Origin: Seonamhaeicola algicola
GTDB taxonomy: Bacteria > Bacteroidota > Bacteroidia > Flavobacteriales > Flavobacteriaceae
Length of the DNA stretch: 64,000 nucleotides
Assembly: GCF_007997385.1 (NCBI RefSeq)
Contig: NZ_VOSC01000019.1
Location: forward strand, 503 to 64,502
Direction: 5' to 3'
Position 1 is the stretch's first letter. Each line of letters opens with the position of its first letter. A program made the translations under genes and the position numbers. The notes under the pieces were generated by a model that made no database searches, was not told the origin of the DNA, and worked only from the letters and a program-made list of their open reading frames with translations. Positions 35,557 to 44,693 of the stretch are shown piece after piece.

Positions 35557-36132
35557 ATGAATCCAGAAACATTAATTAGCATTTGTTTAGGTATTGGGCT
35601 TTCAGCTTCTGTAGGGTTTAGAGTTTTTTTGCCATTATTTGCATTAAGTCTAGCTGCTTATTTTGATGTTTGGCAACTTAATGAATCATGGCAATGGGTT
35701 GGCAGTACAACAGCATTAATAACTTTAGGTGTAGCAACACTTGCCGAAATTATTGCATATTTTATTCCGTATATTGATAATTTGTTAGATAGTATTGCGG
35801 TACCATTAGCAGGTATTGCAGGCACTGTAGTTATGCTATCTACAGTAGCAAATCTAGACCCTGTAATTACGTGGTCTTTAGCAATAATTGCTGGTGGTGG
35901 TACCGCTGCTGCAATTGCAGGAACCTCTGGTACTACACGTTTAGCATCAACAGTTACTACAGCTGGTGTAGCAAACCCGTTAGTATCAACTTTAGAAACG
36001 GTTATGTCATTAATAATGTCTATAATATCCATATTTATGCCAATTGTGGCAGTTATATTTACGCTTCTTATATGTTATATTTTTTTCAAACTGTATAAAA
36101 AGTTAAAAAAAACCAAGCAGATAGCACCATAA
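35557..36132 (+). CDS. DUF4126 family membrane protein
   Basis: A 191-residue integral membrane protein with about four to five hydrophobic segments (residues about 8-35, 50-72, 80-100, 105-125, 150-180). The Gly/Ala-rich stretch AIIAGGGTAAAIAGTSGTTR and the loop GVANPLVSTLE are typical of DUF4126. No function is known for the family. It starts 5 bp after the helicase gene, so it shares that transcript. Confidence 0.85.
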   Translation: MNPETLISICLGIGLSASVGFRVFLPLFALSLAAYFDVWQLNESWQWVGSTTALITLGVATLAEIIAYFIPYIDNLLDSIAVPLAGIAGTVVMLSTVANLDPVITWSLAIIAGGGTAAAIAGTSGTTRLASTVTTAGVANPLVSTLETVMSLIMSIISIFMPIVAVIFTLLICYIFFKLYKKLKKTKQIAP

Positions 36133-36138
36133 AATGAG

Positions 36139-36146
36139 TATTTTTG
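36139..36146 (+). promoter_or_regulatory. Candidate -7 box for kdsB
   Basis: TATTTTTG matches TAnnTTTG, 23 bp before the kdsB ATG at 36170. Confidence 0.4.
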
Positions 36147-36169
36147 AACACGAATTGATTAATTAATTT

Positions 36170-36898
36170 ATGAAGATAATTTCAATGATTCCGGCACGTT
36201 ATAGTGCTACAAGGTTTCCTGCAAAACTCATGCAAGACCTTAATGGTAAACCGGTAATTTTAAGAACTTATGAAGCCACAGTTGCCACAAATTTGTTTGA
36301 TGATGTATTTGTAGTAACTGATAGTGATATTATTTATAATGAAATTGTAAATAATGGCGGAAAAGCTATAATGAGTAAAAAAGAACACCAATCTGGTAGT
36401 GACAGGATAGCCGAAGCGGTTGAAAATATGGATGTTGATGTGGTAATTAATGTTCAAGGCGATGAACCCTTTACAGATAAAGAATCACTCTTAAAGCTCA
36501 TTCAAGTTTTTAAAAATGATGAAGAAAAAACGGTTGATTTAGCTTCATTAATGGTACATATCACAGATGAAGATGAAATAAATAACCCAAATACGGTAAA
36601 GGTAATTATTGATACTTTCAACTTTGCATTATATTTTTCTAGAAGTCCAATTCCGTACCCTAGAGATAAAAATATCAATGTAAAATATTACAAGCATAAA
36701 GGCGTGTATGCTTTTAGAAAACAGGCGCTCATAGATTTTTACAACTTACCAATGTTAACCTTAGAAGCTTCTGAAAAACTAGAGCAACTTAGGTATTTAG
36801 AATACGGAAAGCGCATAAAAATGGTTGAAACTAATATACAAGGCATAGAAATTGATACACCTGAAGATTTAGAACGTGCAAAAAAAGCATGGAAATAA
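36170..36898 (+). CDS. kdsB: 3-deoxy-manno-octulosonate cytidylyltransferase
   Basis: A 242-residue enzyme that couples Kdo (or 8-amino-Kdo in some bacteria) to CMP for transfer onto lipid A. The nucleotide-binding start [15 protein letters not shown] and GKPVI are present, then [20 protein letters not shown], and the metal/CMP-site motif NVQGDEPF. The C-terminal [12 protein letters not shown] and [10 protein letters not shown] also fit. Length is normal for KdsB. A KdnB-like Kdo oxidase 1.4 kb downstream raises the possibility that its true substrate is 8-amino-Kdo, as in Shewanella. Confidence 0.95.
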   Translation: MKIISMIPARYSATRFPAKLMQDLNGKPVILRTYEATVATNLFDDVFVVTDSDIIYNEIVNNGGKAIMSKKEHQSGSDRIAEAVENMDVDVVINVQGDEPFTDKESLLKLIQVFKNDEEKTVDLASLMVHITDEDEINNPNTVKVIIDTFNFALYFSRSPIPYPRDKNINVKYYKHKGVYAFRKQALIDFYNLPMLTLEASEKLEQLRYLEYGKRIKMVETNIQGIEIDTPEDLERAKKAWK

Positions 36899-36907
36899 TT
36901 TTATAAA

Positions 36908-37609
36908 ATGAGTAATTACAAGAATATAAAAGTTATAGGCTTTGATGCTGATGATACACTTTGGGTTAACGAAACCTATTTTAGAGAAGCAGAAGAAGCT
37001 TTTTGTACTTTATTATCAGAATATGAAACACCAAATAAATTAGACCAAGAACTCTTTAAAATGGAAATGGCTAATTTAGAGCTTTACGGCTATGGTGTTA
37101 AAGCCTTTACACTATCTATGGTTCAGGCAGCTTTAGAGCTTTCAAATTATAACATTTCAAACAAAAAACTAGAGCAGGTTTTAAATATAGGTAAAACTAT
37201 GCTTAACAAACCTGTTGAATTACTTGATGGGGTAGAAGAAGTGTTAAAAACACTATCAAAAAAATACAAATTAATTTTAGCTACTAAGGGCGATTTGCTA
37301 GACCAAGAACGTAAACTTGAAAAATCTGGATTAACATCTTATTTTCATCATATTGAGGTTTTAAGTGATAAAAAAGAAACTAATTACAGTAAACTTTTAA
37401 ATCATTTAGATGTTAAACCCCAACAGTTTTTAATGGTTGGCAACTCTTTAAAATCTGATGTGCTTCCACTGGCAAACTTAAAAGCGCATGCTATTCATGT
37501 ACCATTTCATACAACATGGGCGCATGAACTTGTTACTGAAAAGGAAACCAACGGAAAAGAATACAAAACAATAAGTTCATTAAAAGAACTTTTAAATTTA
37601 CTAGATTAG
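36908..37609 (+). CDS. HAD-superfamily hydrolase
   Basis: A 233-residue haloacid-dehalogenase-type phosphatase with motif I FDADDTLW (nucleophile Asp13, acid/base Asp15), a helical cap (about residues 20-95), motif II LATKG, and motif III/IV around MVGNSLKSDVLPL. The substrate is not evident. Ten bp after kdsB; its stop shares one base with the next gene start. It could be the Kdo-8-phosphate phosphatase of the neighbourhood only by position. The capped architecture differs from KdsC, which has no cap, so I think that unlikely. Confidence 0.9.
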   Translation: MSNYKNIKVIGFDADDTLWVNETYFREAEEAFCTLLSEYETPNKLDQELFKMEMANLELYGYGVKAFTLSMVQAALELSNYNISNKKLEQVLNIGKTMLNKPVELLDGVEEVLKTLSKKYKLILATKGDLLDQERKLEKSGLTSYFHHIEVLSDKKETNYSKLLNHLDVKPQQFLMVGNSLKSDVLPLANLKAHAIHVPFHTTWAHELVTEKETNGKEYKTISSLKELLNLLD

Positions 37610-38226
37610 TGAAAATTATAGATATTGAAAACTGGAACAGAAAAGCGCATTACAACCATTTTTGTGGTTTAAAAGATCCGTATTTTGCGTTAACCATTCC
37701 ATTTAATGTTACAAAAGCATATCAATTTTCAAAAGACAATAATGTTAGTTTTTTTGCAAAATATTTGCATGATTGCATGAAAGCCATTAATGCTGTTGAT
37801 AATTTAAAATACAGGATAGAAAATAATAATGTTGTACAATACGATGTTATAAATGCCTCGGCAACTTTAATGCGTAGTGATAATACATACGGATTTTCGT
37901 TTATAGATTTTGCTGAAGATTTACAAACCTTCATAAAAAATATAGAAAGTGAAAAACAGCGCATACAACAATCAAATGATTTATATCCGCCTAAAAATAC
38001 CTTGGACTGTATTCATTGTTCTGCACTACCATGGGTACATTATTCTGGACATAAAGAACCCGTATCGGGCATGTTAGAATCTGTTCCAAAATTATCCTTC
38101 AGTAAAGCTGTAAAAAACCAATCAGAATTAATAATGAACGTGTCTATAAACGTAAATCACGCATTAGTTGATGGTTATCATGTTGGATTATTTTCTGAGA
38201 AATTTCAACAAAATTTAAATAAATAA
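37609..38226 (+). CDS. Chloramphenicol acetyltransferase-like (CatA family) protein
   Basis: A 205-residue protein with the CAT fold. Start at GTG 37609 (sequence KIIDIENWNRKAHYNHF), overlapping the HAD stop TAG by one base. The active-site region reads VNHALVDGYHVGLF. The catalytic His and the DG of the classical HHxxxDG motif are kept, but the first His is replaced by Asn. Other family marks are ALTIPFNVTKAYQF, SFFAKYLHDCMKAIN and ALPWVHYSG. In antibiotic-resistance CATs the substrate is chloramphenicol; this copy sits among housekeeping genes, so an acyltransferase of unknown substrate is more likely. Confidence 0.85.
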   Translation: MKIIDIENWNRKAHYNHFCGLKDPYFALTIPFNVTKAYQFSKDNNVSFFAKYLHDCMKAINAVDNLKYRIENNNVVQYDVINASATLMRSDNTYGFSFIDFAEDLQTFIKNIESEKQRIQQSNDLYPPKNTLDCIHCSALPWVHYSGHKEPVSGMLESVPKLSFSKAVKNQSELIMNVSINVNHALVDGYHVGLFSEKFQQNLNK

Positions 38227-38274
38227 ACGTAGAAATAGTATTATTTTTACATTTCGAAAAAGAAATTTTAGTAA

Positions 38275-39357
38275 ATGAGTTATAAAAACTTTCCAATGGT
38301 GCCAAGAGTTGTTTTTGGCAGAGGTAGTTTCAACCAGTTAAGCGAAATATTAGACCCTAAACGCTTGAGTATAAATGCTCCATTTATATTTTTAGTAGAT
38401 GATGTTTTTAAAGCAGACGGTAATTTAACATCTAGAATACCATTAGCTTATGATGATAAAATAATATATGTATCAGCTAAAGAAGAACCAAAAACCGATC
38501 AGGTTGATAGTATAGTAAAAGATATTATTTTAAGTACAAAAGAAAGACCTTCAGGTATTATAGGTATTGGTGGTGGTACGCTTTTAGATTTAGCTAAGGC
38601 AGTATCAATTATGCTTACAAATGAAGGTGAAGCTAAAGATTATCAAGGCTGGGATTTAGTTAAAAATCCAGCTATTTATCACGTAGGTATTCCAACAATT
38701 TCAGGTACAGGTGCCGAAGTTTCTAGAACAACTGTTTTAACCGGACCAGAAAAAAAATTAGGAATAAATTCAGATTTCACCCCTTTTGATCAAGTAGTAT
38801 TAGATTCTGAACTTTTGCAGGGTGTAGATAAAAACCAGTGGTTTTACACAGGTATGGATTGCTATATTCACTGTATAGAATCTTTAAACGGCACGTATTT
38901 AAATGCTTTTAGCCAGAGTTATGGAGACATAGCACTTTCACTTTGTAAAGAGGTTTTTTTAAAAAATAATTTATCACAAATTGAAGCCGATGAAAAACTA
39001 ATGATGGCTTCATGGCATGGTGGTATGAGCATTGCTTACTCTCAAGTTGGTGTTGCCCATGCTATGAGTTATGGTTTATCTTACCTTTTAGGAACAAAAC
39101 ATGGTATTGGTAACTGCATTGTTTTTAATCATTTAGAAGAATTTTACCCAGAAGGTGTTAAACTATTTAAACAAATGAAAGAGCTGCACGGTATAGCATT
39201 ACCACAAGGTATTTGTGCTAATTTAACTGATGCCGATTTTGATACCATGATTGATATTTCATTAGATTTAAAACCGCTTTGGGAAAATGCATTAGGTAAA
39301 AATTGGCAAAAAATTATTACACGTAGTAAACTAAAGGCGCTTTATAAAAAAATGTAA
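38275..39357 (+). CDS. kdnB: KdnB-like 3-deoxy-manno-octulosonate 8-oxidase (iron-type alcohol dehydrogenase family)
   Basis: A 360-residue protein of the iron-containing alcohol dehydrogenase/dehydroquinate-synthase-like family, with IGIGGGTLLDLAKA (nucleotide loop), TISGTGAEVSRTTVL and metal-site histidines in MDCYIHCIES, VGVAHAMSYGLSYLLGTKHGIGN. Overall it resembles KdnB of Shewanella, which oxidises C8 of Kdo so that the aminotransferase KdnA can make 8-amino-Kdo. kdsB is 1.4 kb upstream on the same strand. A kdnA gene is not in the window. The family assignment is firm; the Kdo substrate is inference from the gene neighbourhood and sequence resemblance. Confidence 0.8.
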   Translation: MSYKNFPMVPRVVFGRGSFNQLSEILDPKRLSINAPFIFLVDDVFKADGNLTSRIPLAYDDKIIYVSAKEEPKTDQVDSIVKDIILSTKERPSGIIGIGGGTLLDLAKAVSIMLTNEGEAKDYQGWDLVKNPAIYHVGIPTISGTGAEVSRTTVLTGPEKKLGINSDFTPFDQVVLDSELLQGVDKNQWFYTGMDCYIHCIESLNGTYLNAFSQSYGDIALSLCKEVFLKNNLSQIEADEKLMMASWHGGMSIAYSQVGVAHAMSYGLSYLLGTKHGIGNCIVFNHLEEFYPEGVKLFKQMKELHGIALPQGICANLTDADFDTMIDISLDLKPLWENALGKNWQKIITRSKLKALYKKM

Positions 39358-39358
39358 C

Positions 39359-39907
39359 ATGCGCTGGTTATCAAAATTTGTTTACTTCAAACTACTACGT
39401 TGGAAAGTTGTAGGCAATATAAATCTTTCTAAAAATACTATAAAGAAAGCTGTAATAATAGCGGCACCGCATACAAGTTGGCATGACTTTTATATAGGGG
39501 TGCTGCTACGTTCAGTAATTAAGGTTAAAACAAACTTTATAGCTAAAAAATCACTTTTTAAATTTCCTTTCGGTTGGTTTTTTAAATCTTTAGGCGGTAC
39601 ACCTGTTAATAGGTTTTCAAACGAAAATAAAGTACAAGCAATAGTTGAAATTTTTAATAATCATGATGAGTTTAGAATAACTTTAGCTCCTGAAGGTACC
39701 AGAAAAAAGGTATTGCAATGGCGTACAGGTTTCTATTTTATAGCTAAAAAAGCTAATGTGCCCATTATAATGATAACGTTTGATTATAAAAACAAACAAA
39801 ACAAAATTTCTGAACCTTTTTACCCAACAAACAATAAAGAAGCCGATTTTAGTTTTATGCAAGATTTTTTTAAAAATGTAGAAGGAAAAATTCCTGAATA
39901 CTCATAA
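39359..39907 (+). CDS. PlsC-like 1-acyl-glycerol-3-phosphate-type acyltransferase
   Basis: A 182-residue acyltransferase with the catalytic HX4D motif in AAPHTSWHDFYIG (residues about 36-48), the substrate loop LGGTPVNR and the EGTR motif (LAPEGTRKKVLQWRTGFYFIA). The protein is shorter than classical PlsC (about 240 residues) and belongs to the short family seen in Bacteroidota, sometimes acting on glycerophospholipids or other lipids. It starts 1 nt after the kdnB stop. It could contribute to membrane lipid or ornithine-lipid synthesis; the substrate is not visible. Confidence 0.87.
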   Translation: MRWLSKFVYFKLLRWKVVGNINLSKNTIKKAVIIAAPHTSWHDFYIGVLLRSVIKVKTNFIAKKSLFKFPFGWFFKSLGGTPVNRFSNENKVQAIVEIFNNHDEFRITLAPEGTRKKVLQWRTGFYFIAKKANVPIIMITFDYKNKQNKISEPFYPTNNKEADFSFMQDFFKNVEGKIPEYS

Positions 39908-40032
39908 ACATAAGATAATTAATTGTTTATGGCATAAAATTTGAATACTAATATATTGTATTTAGTTAATGAAACATAAAGTAAACATTGCGTCACTAAA
40001 AAGAAACATAAACTTAATACGCTCTAAAAAAC

Positions 40033-40064
40033 AAAAAGCTATTTCTAAAAAGAAATAGCTTTTT
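40033..40064. terminator. Bidirectional intrinsic terminator
   Basis: A 14-bp perfect stem, AAAAAGCTATTTCT (40033-40046) with AGAAATAGCTTTTT (40051-40064), has a 4-nt loop. Both strands carry T-runs on the outgoing side, fitting the convergent genes at 39359-39907 (plus) and 40092-42686 (minus). Confidence 0.85.
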
Positions 40065-40091
40065 TTATGTTAATAAACTACTAATTAAATA

Positions 40092-42686
40092 CTACTTTAT
40101 TTCTTTTAAAGCATTATCAATTAATGTTCTTAAATGCTGTTTATGTGCTCTAGAAGCTGTGTTTCCGCTAGTGTTAGCCATAGCTCTAATACGTTTTAAA
40201 TTATATAAAGCCATAGATTTTGATGCACTTGTAAATTTACTAGACTGCTTACCGGTTAACATACTTATTAATCGGCTAGTGTATTCAATTTGTAAATTTT
40301 GTCTAAATGAATTTACATTACTGTAAATATCAGCTTTAAAAATAGCATCATTTAAATCTGTCATAAAAGTAGATAGGCTATATTGGTTTCCATAAAGTTC
40401 AGAATCTGTAATACGCTGTAAAGTATTTGGGTGCAGTAAATGATTTAGTACATTTTTTTGATAGCTTAAAACTTGACTATGAATTTTTGGGTCTTCAGGC
40501 CCTCTCATAAAATCAAAGCCACGGCGTTGCATTGCTAAATAGTTGAATAAATCATTAGGCGTGTTAAAAGCATTTGGTGCAAAAACATATTTTTTTAAGG
40601 CAGTCATTGCACGCTTTTGGTCTGCTAAACTAACAGGTGTATAAGGTTGTGTTGCTCCTTGCTGGCCTGCCATAGCTCTATCAACATAAACACCTCCAAT
40701 GTATCGTGAAATTATATTAGCAGCGCCACCTCTTTGTCCGCTTAACAAACCATAAACACGTCTTAACTCCTCGTAAGATTGACCATCTTTCACAAACTTC
40801 TCTTTAGCTGTTTTAAGTAAATCATCAGATAGTTCTATTCTATCAATAGCATATTGTATGGCATCATTTGATTGGTCGTTAGTATTAACTCTTGGGTCAA
40901 TTGCTTTACCTGGTGATCGCATATCATCAGCATCATTACCAAAAATTAATTCAGGCTCAGTAGATCTGTTTAATAAAAGATTTTTTTCAGCTTCATTTTT
41001 AAAAGGTGTATAACCAAACTGAATTGCCCAAACATCATAAGGACCAACAGCTACATCATCATATTGACCTTGCTTGCTTCTGTCTTTTGTAATATTAAGT
41101 GTTGCATAATCCATAACAGATGCTGTTAAACATTTACCTTCTATAAACTCAGGCGTAGCTAGTTGTTCAGGAGAAAATAACTGACTTGCTTTCATATTAT
41201 GGTTTAGCCCAAGAGTATGCCCAACTTCATGCATAATTAAAGCCATCATAGATTCTTTTTTAATACGCTCCATTTCTAAATCTGATGCACCCGTAGCACT
41301 GGCAACAGCATTTGCAAACATGATATCATCATGCATAGCATCGCCGAAAGAACAGTAATTATGATTGTGTTCATCATGCGTGTTATTTTCAAATGTTTTG
41401 TGCTCGCTAGCCAATTCATACACTTTATCGTAAAACACACGGTTTGTAAAATGCACATATTCTAGCATAATATCAGCTCCAAGAATTTCGCCTGTTCTAG
41501 GGTTTACAAAACTTGGTCCGTAACCACCAAAAGGAGGTTTTGGAGACGAGGTCCAGCGTAATACATTATATCTAATATCACCAGCATCCCATTCTGCGTC
41601 ATCAGGTTGTTGCTTCACAACCATAGCATTTTTAAAGCCTGCTTTTTCAAACGCTTTATTCCATTGCAAAACAGCTTCTTTTATGGTTGCTCTCCATTCA
41701 TGCGGTGTAGAGTTTTCCATCCACCAAACTATAGGTTTAACAGGCTCAGAAATAGCCGCATTAGGGTCTTTTTTTACTAAATTCCATCTATGTACTAAAT
41801 CTCTGTAAGCTATTGTTTTTGTAGAAGTTTGGTCATCAACTTGTGTTGTGAAGTATCCAACTCTTGGGTCATCAAACCTCGGTTCATAATCATTATCTGG
41901 CATTGCAATAAGGCTATGAAATACCTTTATGCTAACATTTCTACCATCAGAAACTGCACTAGAACCTCTGTTTAAAGCATACGGATTAGAGTAAACATAT
42001 TCTATTTTTAAGTTTGTGTTTTCAGGGTAGTTTTTAATGGCATTTACCTTGGTTTTGTTTTTATCTAAATTACCCAACTTGAAGGCCATAGGAGAGGTTC
42101 CAGGTCTTGAAGCAGGCTTTACAGAAGCAAGTGTTTCTTTTAAAAACAACTCATCGGCTTTAATTAAATACAAACCTCTTTTTTCATCATGTGCTTCAAT
42201 TTTTAAGCTAGCCATTATACCTTCGCTTATGTTGGCAGATTCTGATTTTGAAATTGGATTTGTTGGATCAAAATAAAACGAGGTATTTTGAAAAACAAAT
42301 TCAATTTTATCAAAATACTTTTTTACTTTAAATACTTTTGAACCTCTGTAAGACCCTCTATTAATTCTACCAGCATCCATTACACCATCGGCTATTTGGC
42401 TAAAGTGAATAAATTCTTTACCCAACTGCTCTTCAGAAATTAACATTTGCAATGAACCATTTACAGTATCTTGATAGATTGTAAACAATCCTTCCATTTT
42501 TTTGCTTCGCTTAACAAAGTCAGCAATACCTTTTTTTCTTGGGGCTTTTGGTTTAGGAGCTTCAGTTTTAGCTTGATTTTTTTTCTTTTTCTTTTTTTGT
42601 GCCGATACATTTAAGGGCAATAAAATTGCTACTAAAACAAAAGCAGCTAATAGTGTTTTAATTGGTTTTTGTAATTTAATTTTCAT
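40092..42686 (-). CDS. Secreted zinc-dependent metalloprotease (DUF5117/DUF5118 type)
   Basis: An 864-residue protein with a signal peptide (residues 1-30, ending VSAQ), then a short Lys-rich stretch. The catalytic motif HEVGHTLGLNH at residues 486-496 is a metzincin-like HExxHxxGxxH. The N-terminal region (residues about 40-320) contains the DUF5117/5118 features GLFTIYQDTVNGSLQM, VKKYFDKIEFVFQN and MPDNDYEPRFDDPRVGYF. The C-terminal half has YGLLSGQRGGAANIISRYIGG. This family is widespread in Bacteroidota and probably acts in the periplasm or outside; there is no type IX sorting domain. A TAAATTTG box (42742-42749) is 55 bp upstream. Confidence 0.93.
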   Translation of the reverse strand: MKIKLQKPIKTLLAAFVLVAILLPLNVSAQKKKKKKNQAKTEAPKPKAPRKKGIADFVKRSKKMEGLFTIYQDTVNGSLQMLISEEQLGKEFIHFSQIADGVMDAGRINRGSYRGSKVFKVKKYFDKIEFVFQNTSFYFDPTNPISKSESANISEGIMASLKIEAHDEKRGLYLIKADELFLKETLASVKPASRPGTSPMAFKLGNLDKNKTKVNAIKNYPENTNLKIEYVYSNPYALNRGSSAVSDGRNVSIKVFHSLIAMPDNDYEPRFDDPRVGYFTTQVDDQTSTKTIAYRDLVHRWNLVKKDPNAAISEPVKPIVWWMENSTPHEWRATIKEAVLQWNKAFEKAGFKNAMVVKQQPDDAEWDAGDIRYNVLRWTSSPKPPFGGYGPSFVNPRTGEILGADIMLEYVHFTNRVFYDKVYELASEHKTFENNTHDEHNHNYCSFGDAMHDDIMFANAVASATGASDLEMERIKKESMMALIMHEVGHTLGLNHNMKASQLFSPEQLATPEFIEGKCLTASVMDYATLNITKDRSKQGQYDDVAVGPYDVWAIQFGYTPFKNEAEKNLLLNRSTEPELIFGNDADDMRSPGKAIDPRVNTNDQSNDAIQYAIDRIELSDDLLKTAKEKFVKDGQSYEELRRVYGLLSGQRGGAANIISRYIGGVYVDRAMAGQQGATQPYTPVSLADQKRAMTALKKYVFAPNAFNTPNDLFNYLAMQRRGFDFMRGPEDPKIHSQVLSYQKNVLNHLLHPNTLQRITDSELYGNQYSLSTFMTDLNDAIFKADIYSNVNSFRQNLQIEYTSRLISMLTGKQSSKFTSASKSMALYNLKRIRAMANTSGNTASRAHKQHLRTLIDNALKEIK

Positions 42687-42741
42687 GTAATGGAAGTTAA
42701 TTTTTATTATAATCTGGTATCATTTTCAAAAAAAATGATAC

Positions 42742-42749
42742 CAAATTTA
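42742..42749 (-). promoter_or_regulatory. Candidate -7 box for the metalloprotease gene
   Basis: CAAATTTA on the plus strand reads TAAATTTG on the minus strand, 56 bp before the start. No TTG at -33 spacing. Confidence 0.4.
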
Positions 42750-42812
42750 CTTAAACCATTATAAAATTGTTAAAACAAAATGTTAAAGTGTATTAATTTA
42801 TAAGAATTAAAA

Positions 42813-43808
42813 CTAGATTTTCCCTAGTATTTTATCCATAACCCAATTGGTATGTAGTGCTGTTTTTCCTGTTGATGGATGTTTGTAGTTGTTGTAAAGT
42901 AATTGATTACGCATACCTTCAATATGAAATTGTTGTATATGTTTTGGGTTCTCTATTTCAATTGATGTGGTTTTTGAAGCTGTTGTTAATACCAATGGTT
43001 TTTCATGAAATACAGCAAAATTAATAGTGCCTTTACTACCATATATTGTTACATCATCTAAATGTAAACTACTGGCAAAATTCCATGAAGCACAACCTGT
43101 AGCACCGTTACTGTGTAGCCAACTGGCGGTTACGGCATCTTTTGCACTGTATAAACCTTGTTGATTGGTTGCAAAACCAGTAGCGTTAACAATATTACCT
43201 AAAAGTTGCGTAAACAAATCTAAGCCATGGCTTGCTAAATCATCAAAATAGCCACCGGGTGCTATATTAGCATCTGTTCTCCAATTATATTCACCTGATT
43301 TATCAAGTACACTAGCTGGTTTACATTGTTGCCAGTTTATATGTCTTATTTCTCCAATGGCGCCATTATCAATCCAAGTTTTAATTTGTTTGAATCGGGG
43401 TAAAGAACGCCTGTAATATGCCACAAATAAAGGAATGTTTCTTTCTTTAAATGTGTTGTAAATAACTAAACTATCTTTATATGATGGTGTCATTGGTTTT
43501 TCAATACAACAAATTTTGCCTGCTTTAGCAACTTTTAGTGCATAAAATTTGTGTGTATCAGGAGGTGTTGCTATATAAACGGCATCAACATCCGTATCAT
43601 TAATTAACGCCTCTGCATTGGTGTAATACTTTTTTATTTGATGACGCTTAGCGTAGTCTTTTACTTTAGCTTCATCACGACGCATTACAGCAATTAAATC
43701 AAAACCTTCGGTTAGTTTATAAGGTGGTCCGCTTTTAATTTCTGTAACATTACCACAGCCAATAATTCCCCATTTAATAGTTTTATTGGGTGGTAAAGCT
43801 GTTTCCAT
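42813..43808 (-). CDS. Gfo/Idh/MocA-family oxidoreductase
   Basis: A 331-residue NAD(P)-dependent oxidoreductase, with the Rossmann start KWGIIGCGNVTEIKSGP, ATPPDTHKFYALKVAKAGKICCIEKPMT (the EKP motif, whose Lys is catalytic), and GGYFDDLASHGLDLF near the middle. The sugar substrate is not evident. It follows yebC by 20 bp on the same strand, probably in one unit with no obvious functional link. Confidence 0.93.
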   Translation of the reverse strand: METALPPNKTIKWGIIGCGNVTEIKSGPPYKLTEGFDLIAVMRRDEAKVKDYAKRHQIKKYYTNAEALINDTDVDAVYIATPPDTHKFYALKVAKAGKICCIEKPMTPSYKDSLVIYNTFKERNIPLFVAYYRRSLPRFKQIKTWIDNGAIGEIRHINWQQCKPASVLDKSGEYNWRTDANIAPGGYFDDLASHGLDLFTQLLGNIVNATGFATNQQGLYSAKDAVTASWLHSNGATGCASWNFASSLHLDDVTIYGSKGTINFAVFHEKPLVLTTASKTTSIEIENPKHIQQFHIEGMRNQLLYNNYKHPSTGKTALHTNWVMDKILGKI

Positions 43809-43828
43809 AATTTAATATTGAAGTATTA

Positions 43829-44572
43829 TTAAGCAGATTCTTCCATGGTATGATATACGTTTTGTACATCATCATCTTCTTCTAGTTTTTCTAATAATTT
43901 TTCAACATCGGCAACTTGTTCTTCATTTAATTTTTTTGTTACCTGCGGTATACGCTCAAAACCTGAAGATAAAATTTCGATATTATTTTCTTCTAAATAA
44001 GCTTGAATTTTACCAAAACTTTCAAAAGGTGCGTAAATCATTACGCTAGTTACTTCGTTTCCATCGGCATCTTCATCGGTGTCTTCAAAAATTTCTTCAA
44101 CACCAAAATCAATCAATTCTAATTCTAATTCTTCTAAATCTAAATTTTCACCTTTCACTTTAAAATTACAAGTATGATCGAACATGAAAACAACAGAACC
44201 CGATGTACCTAAGCTTCCATCGCATTTATTAAAATAACTACGTACGTTAGCTACGGTTCTTGTATTATTATCAGTAGCCGTTTCAACTAAAATAGCAATA
44301 CCGTGTTGCGCGTAACCTTCAAAAAGCACTTCTTTGTAATCGCCTTGGCTTTTATCACTAGCTCGTTTTATAGCACGTTCTATATTATCTTTTGGCATGT
44401 TTACAGATTTAGCATTCTGTATAACTGCACGTAAACGGGAATTACTATCTGGGTCTGGGCCACCTTCTTTAACAGCCATTACAATATCTTTACCAATACG
44501 TGTAAAGGCTTTACTCATGGCAGACCAACGTTTCATTTTTCTTGCTTTTCTAAATTCAAAAGCTCTTCCCAT
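43829..44572 (-). CDS. yebC: YebC/PmpR family protein
   Basis: A 247-residue member of the YebC/TACO1 family with the usual opening MGRAFEFRKARKMKRWSAMSKAFTRIGKDI and a central SVNMPKDNIERAIKRASD. E. coli YebC and mitochondrial TACO1 are now linked to translation of difficult polyproline or initiation stretches; earlier work called it a DNA-binding regulator. The C-terminal LEKLEEDDDVQNVYHTM is also typical. A TAAATTTG box lies at 44639-44646. Confidence 0.95.
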   Translation of the reverse strand: MGRAFEFRKARKMKRWSAMSKAFTRIGKDIVMAVKEGGPDPDSNSRLRAVIQNAKSVNMPKDNIERAIKRASDKSQGDYKEVLFEGYAQHGIAILVETATDNNTRTVANVRSYFNKCDGSLGTSGSVVFMFDHTCNFKVKGENLDLEELELELIDFGVEEIFEDTDEDADGNEVTSVMIYAPFESFGKIQAYLEENNIEILSSGFERIPQVTKKLNEEQVADVEKLLEKLEEDDDVQNVYHTMEESA

Positions 44573-44638
44573 AATAATATTTAGTTATAAGTTATAAGTA
44601 TGTGTTTGCTTTAAAGTTTGTGTTTTTAAAGCATTGCG

Positions 44639-44646
44639 CAAATTTA
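44639..44646 (-). promoter_or_regulatory. Candidate -7 box for yebC
   Basis: CAAATTTA on the plus strand is TAAATTTG on the minus strand, 67 bp before the yebC start. Confidence 0.4.
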
Positions 44647-44693
44647 AAAAATTATTGCTTTTTTGGTAATTTTTGTATTGCTGTATGATAAAA

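Noticed and set aside
37609-38226. Antibiotic resistance gene (chloramphenicol acetyltransferase)
   Set aside because: The motif deviates (NH for HH), the gene lies in a housekeeping context, and no mobile element is nearby.
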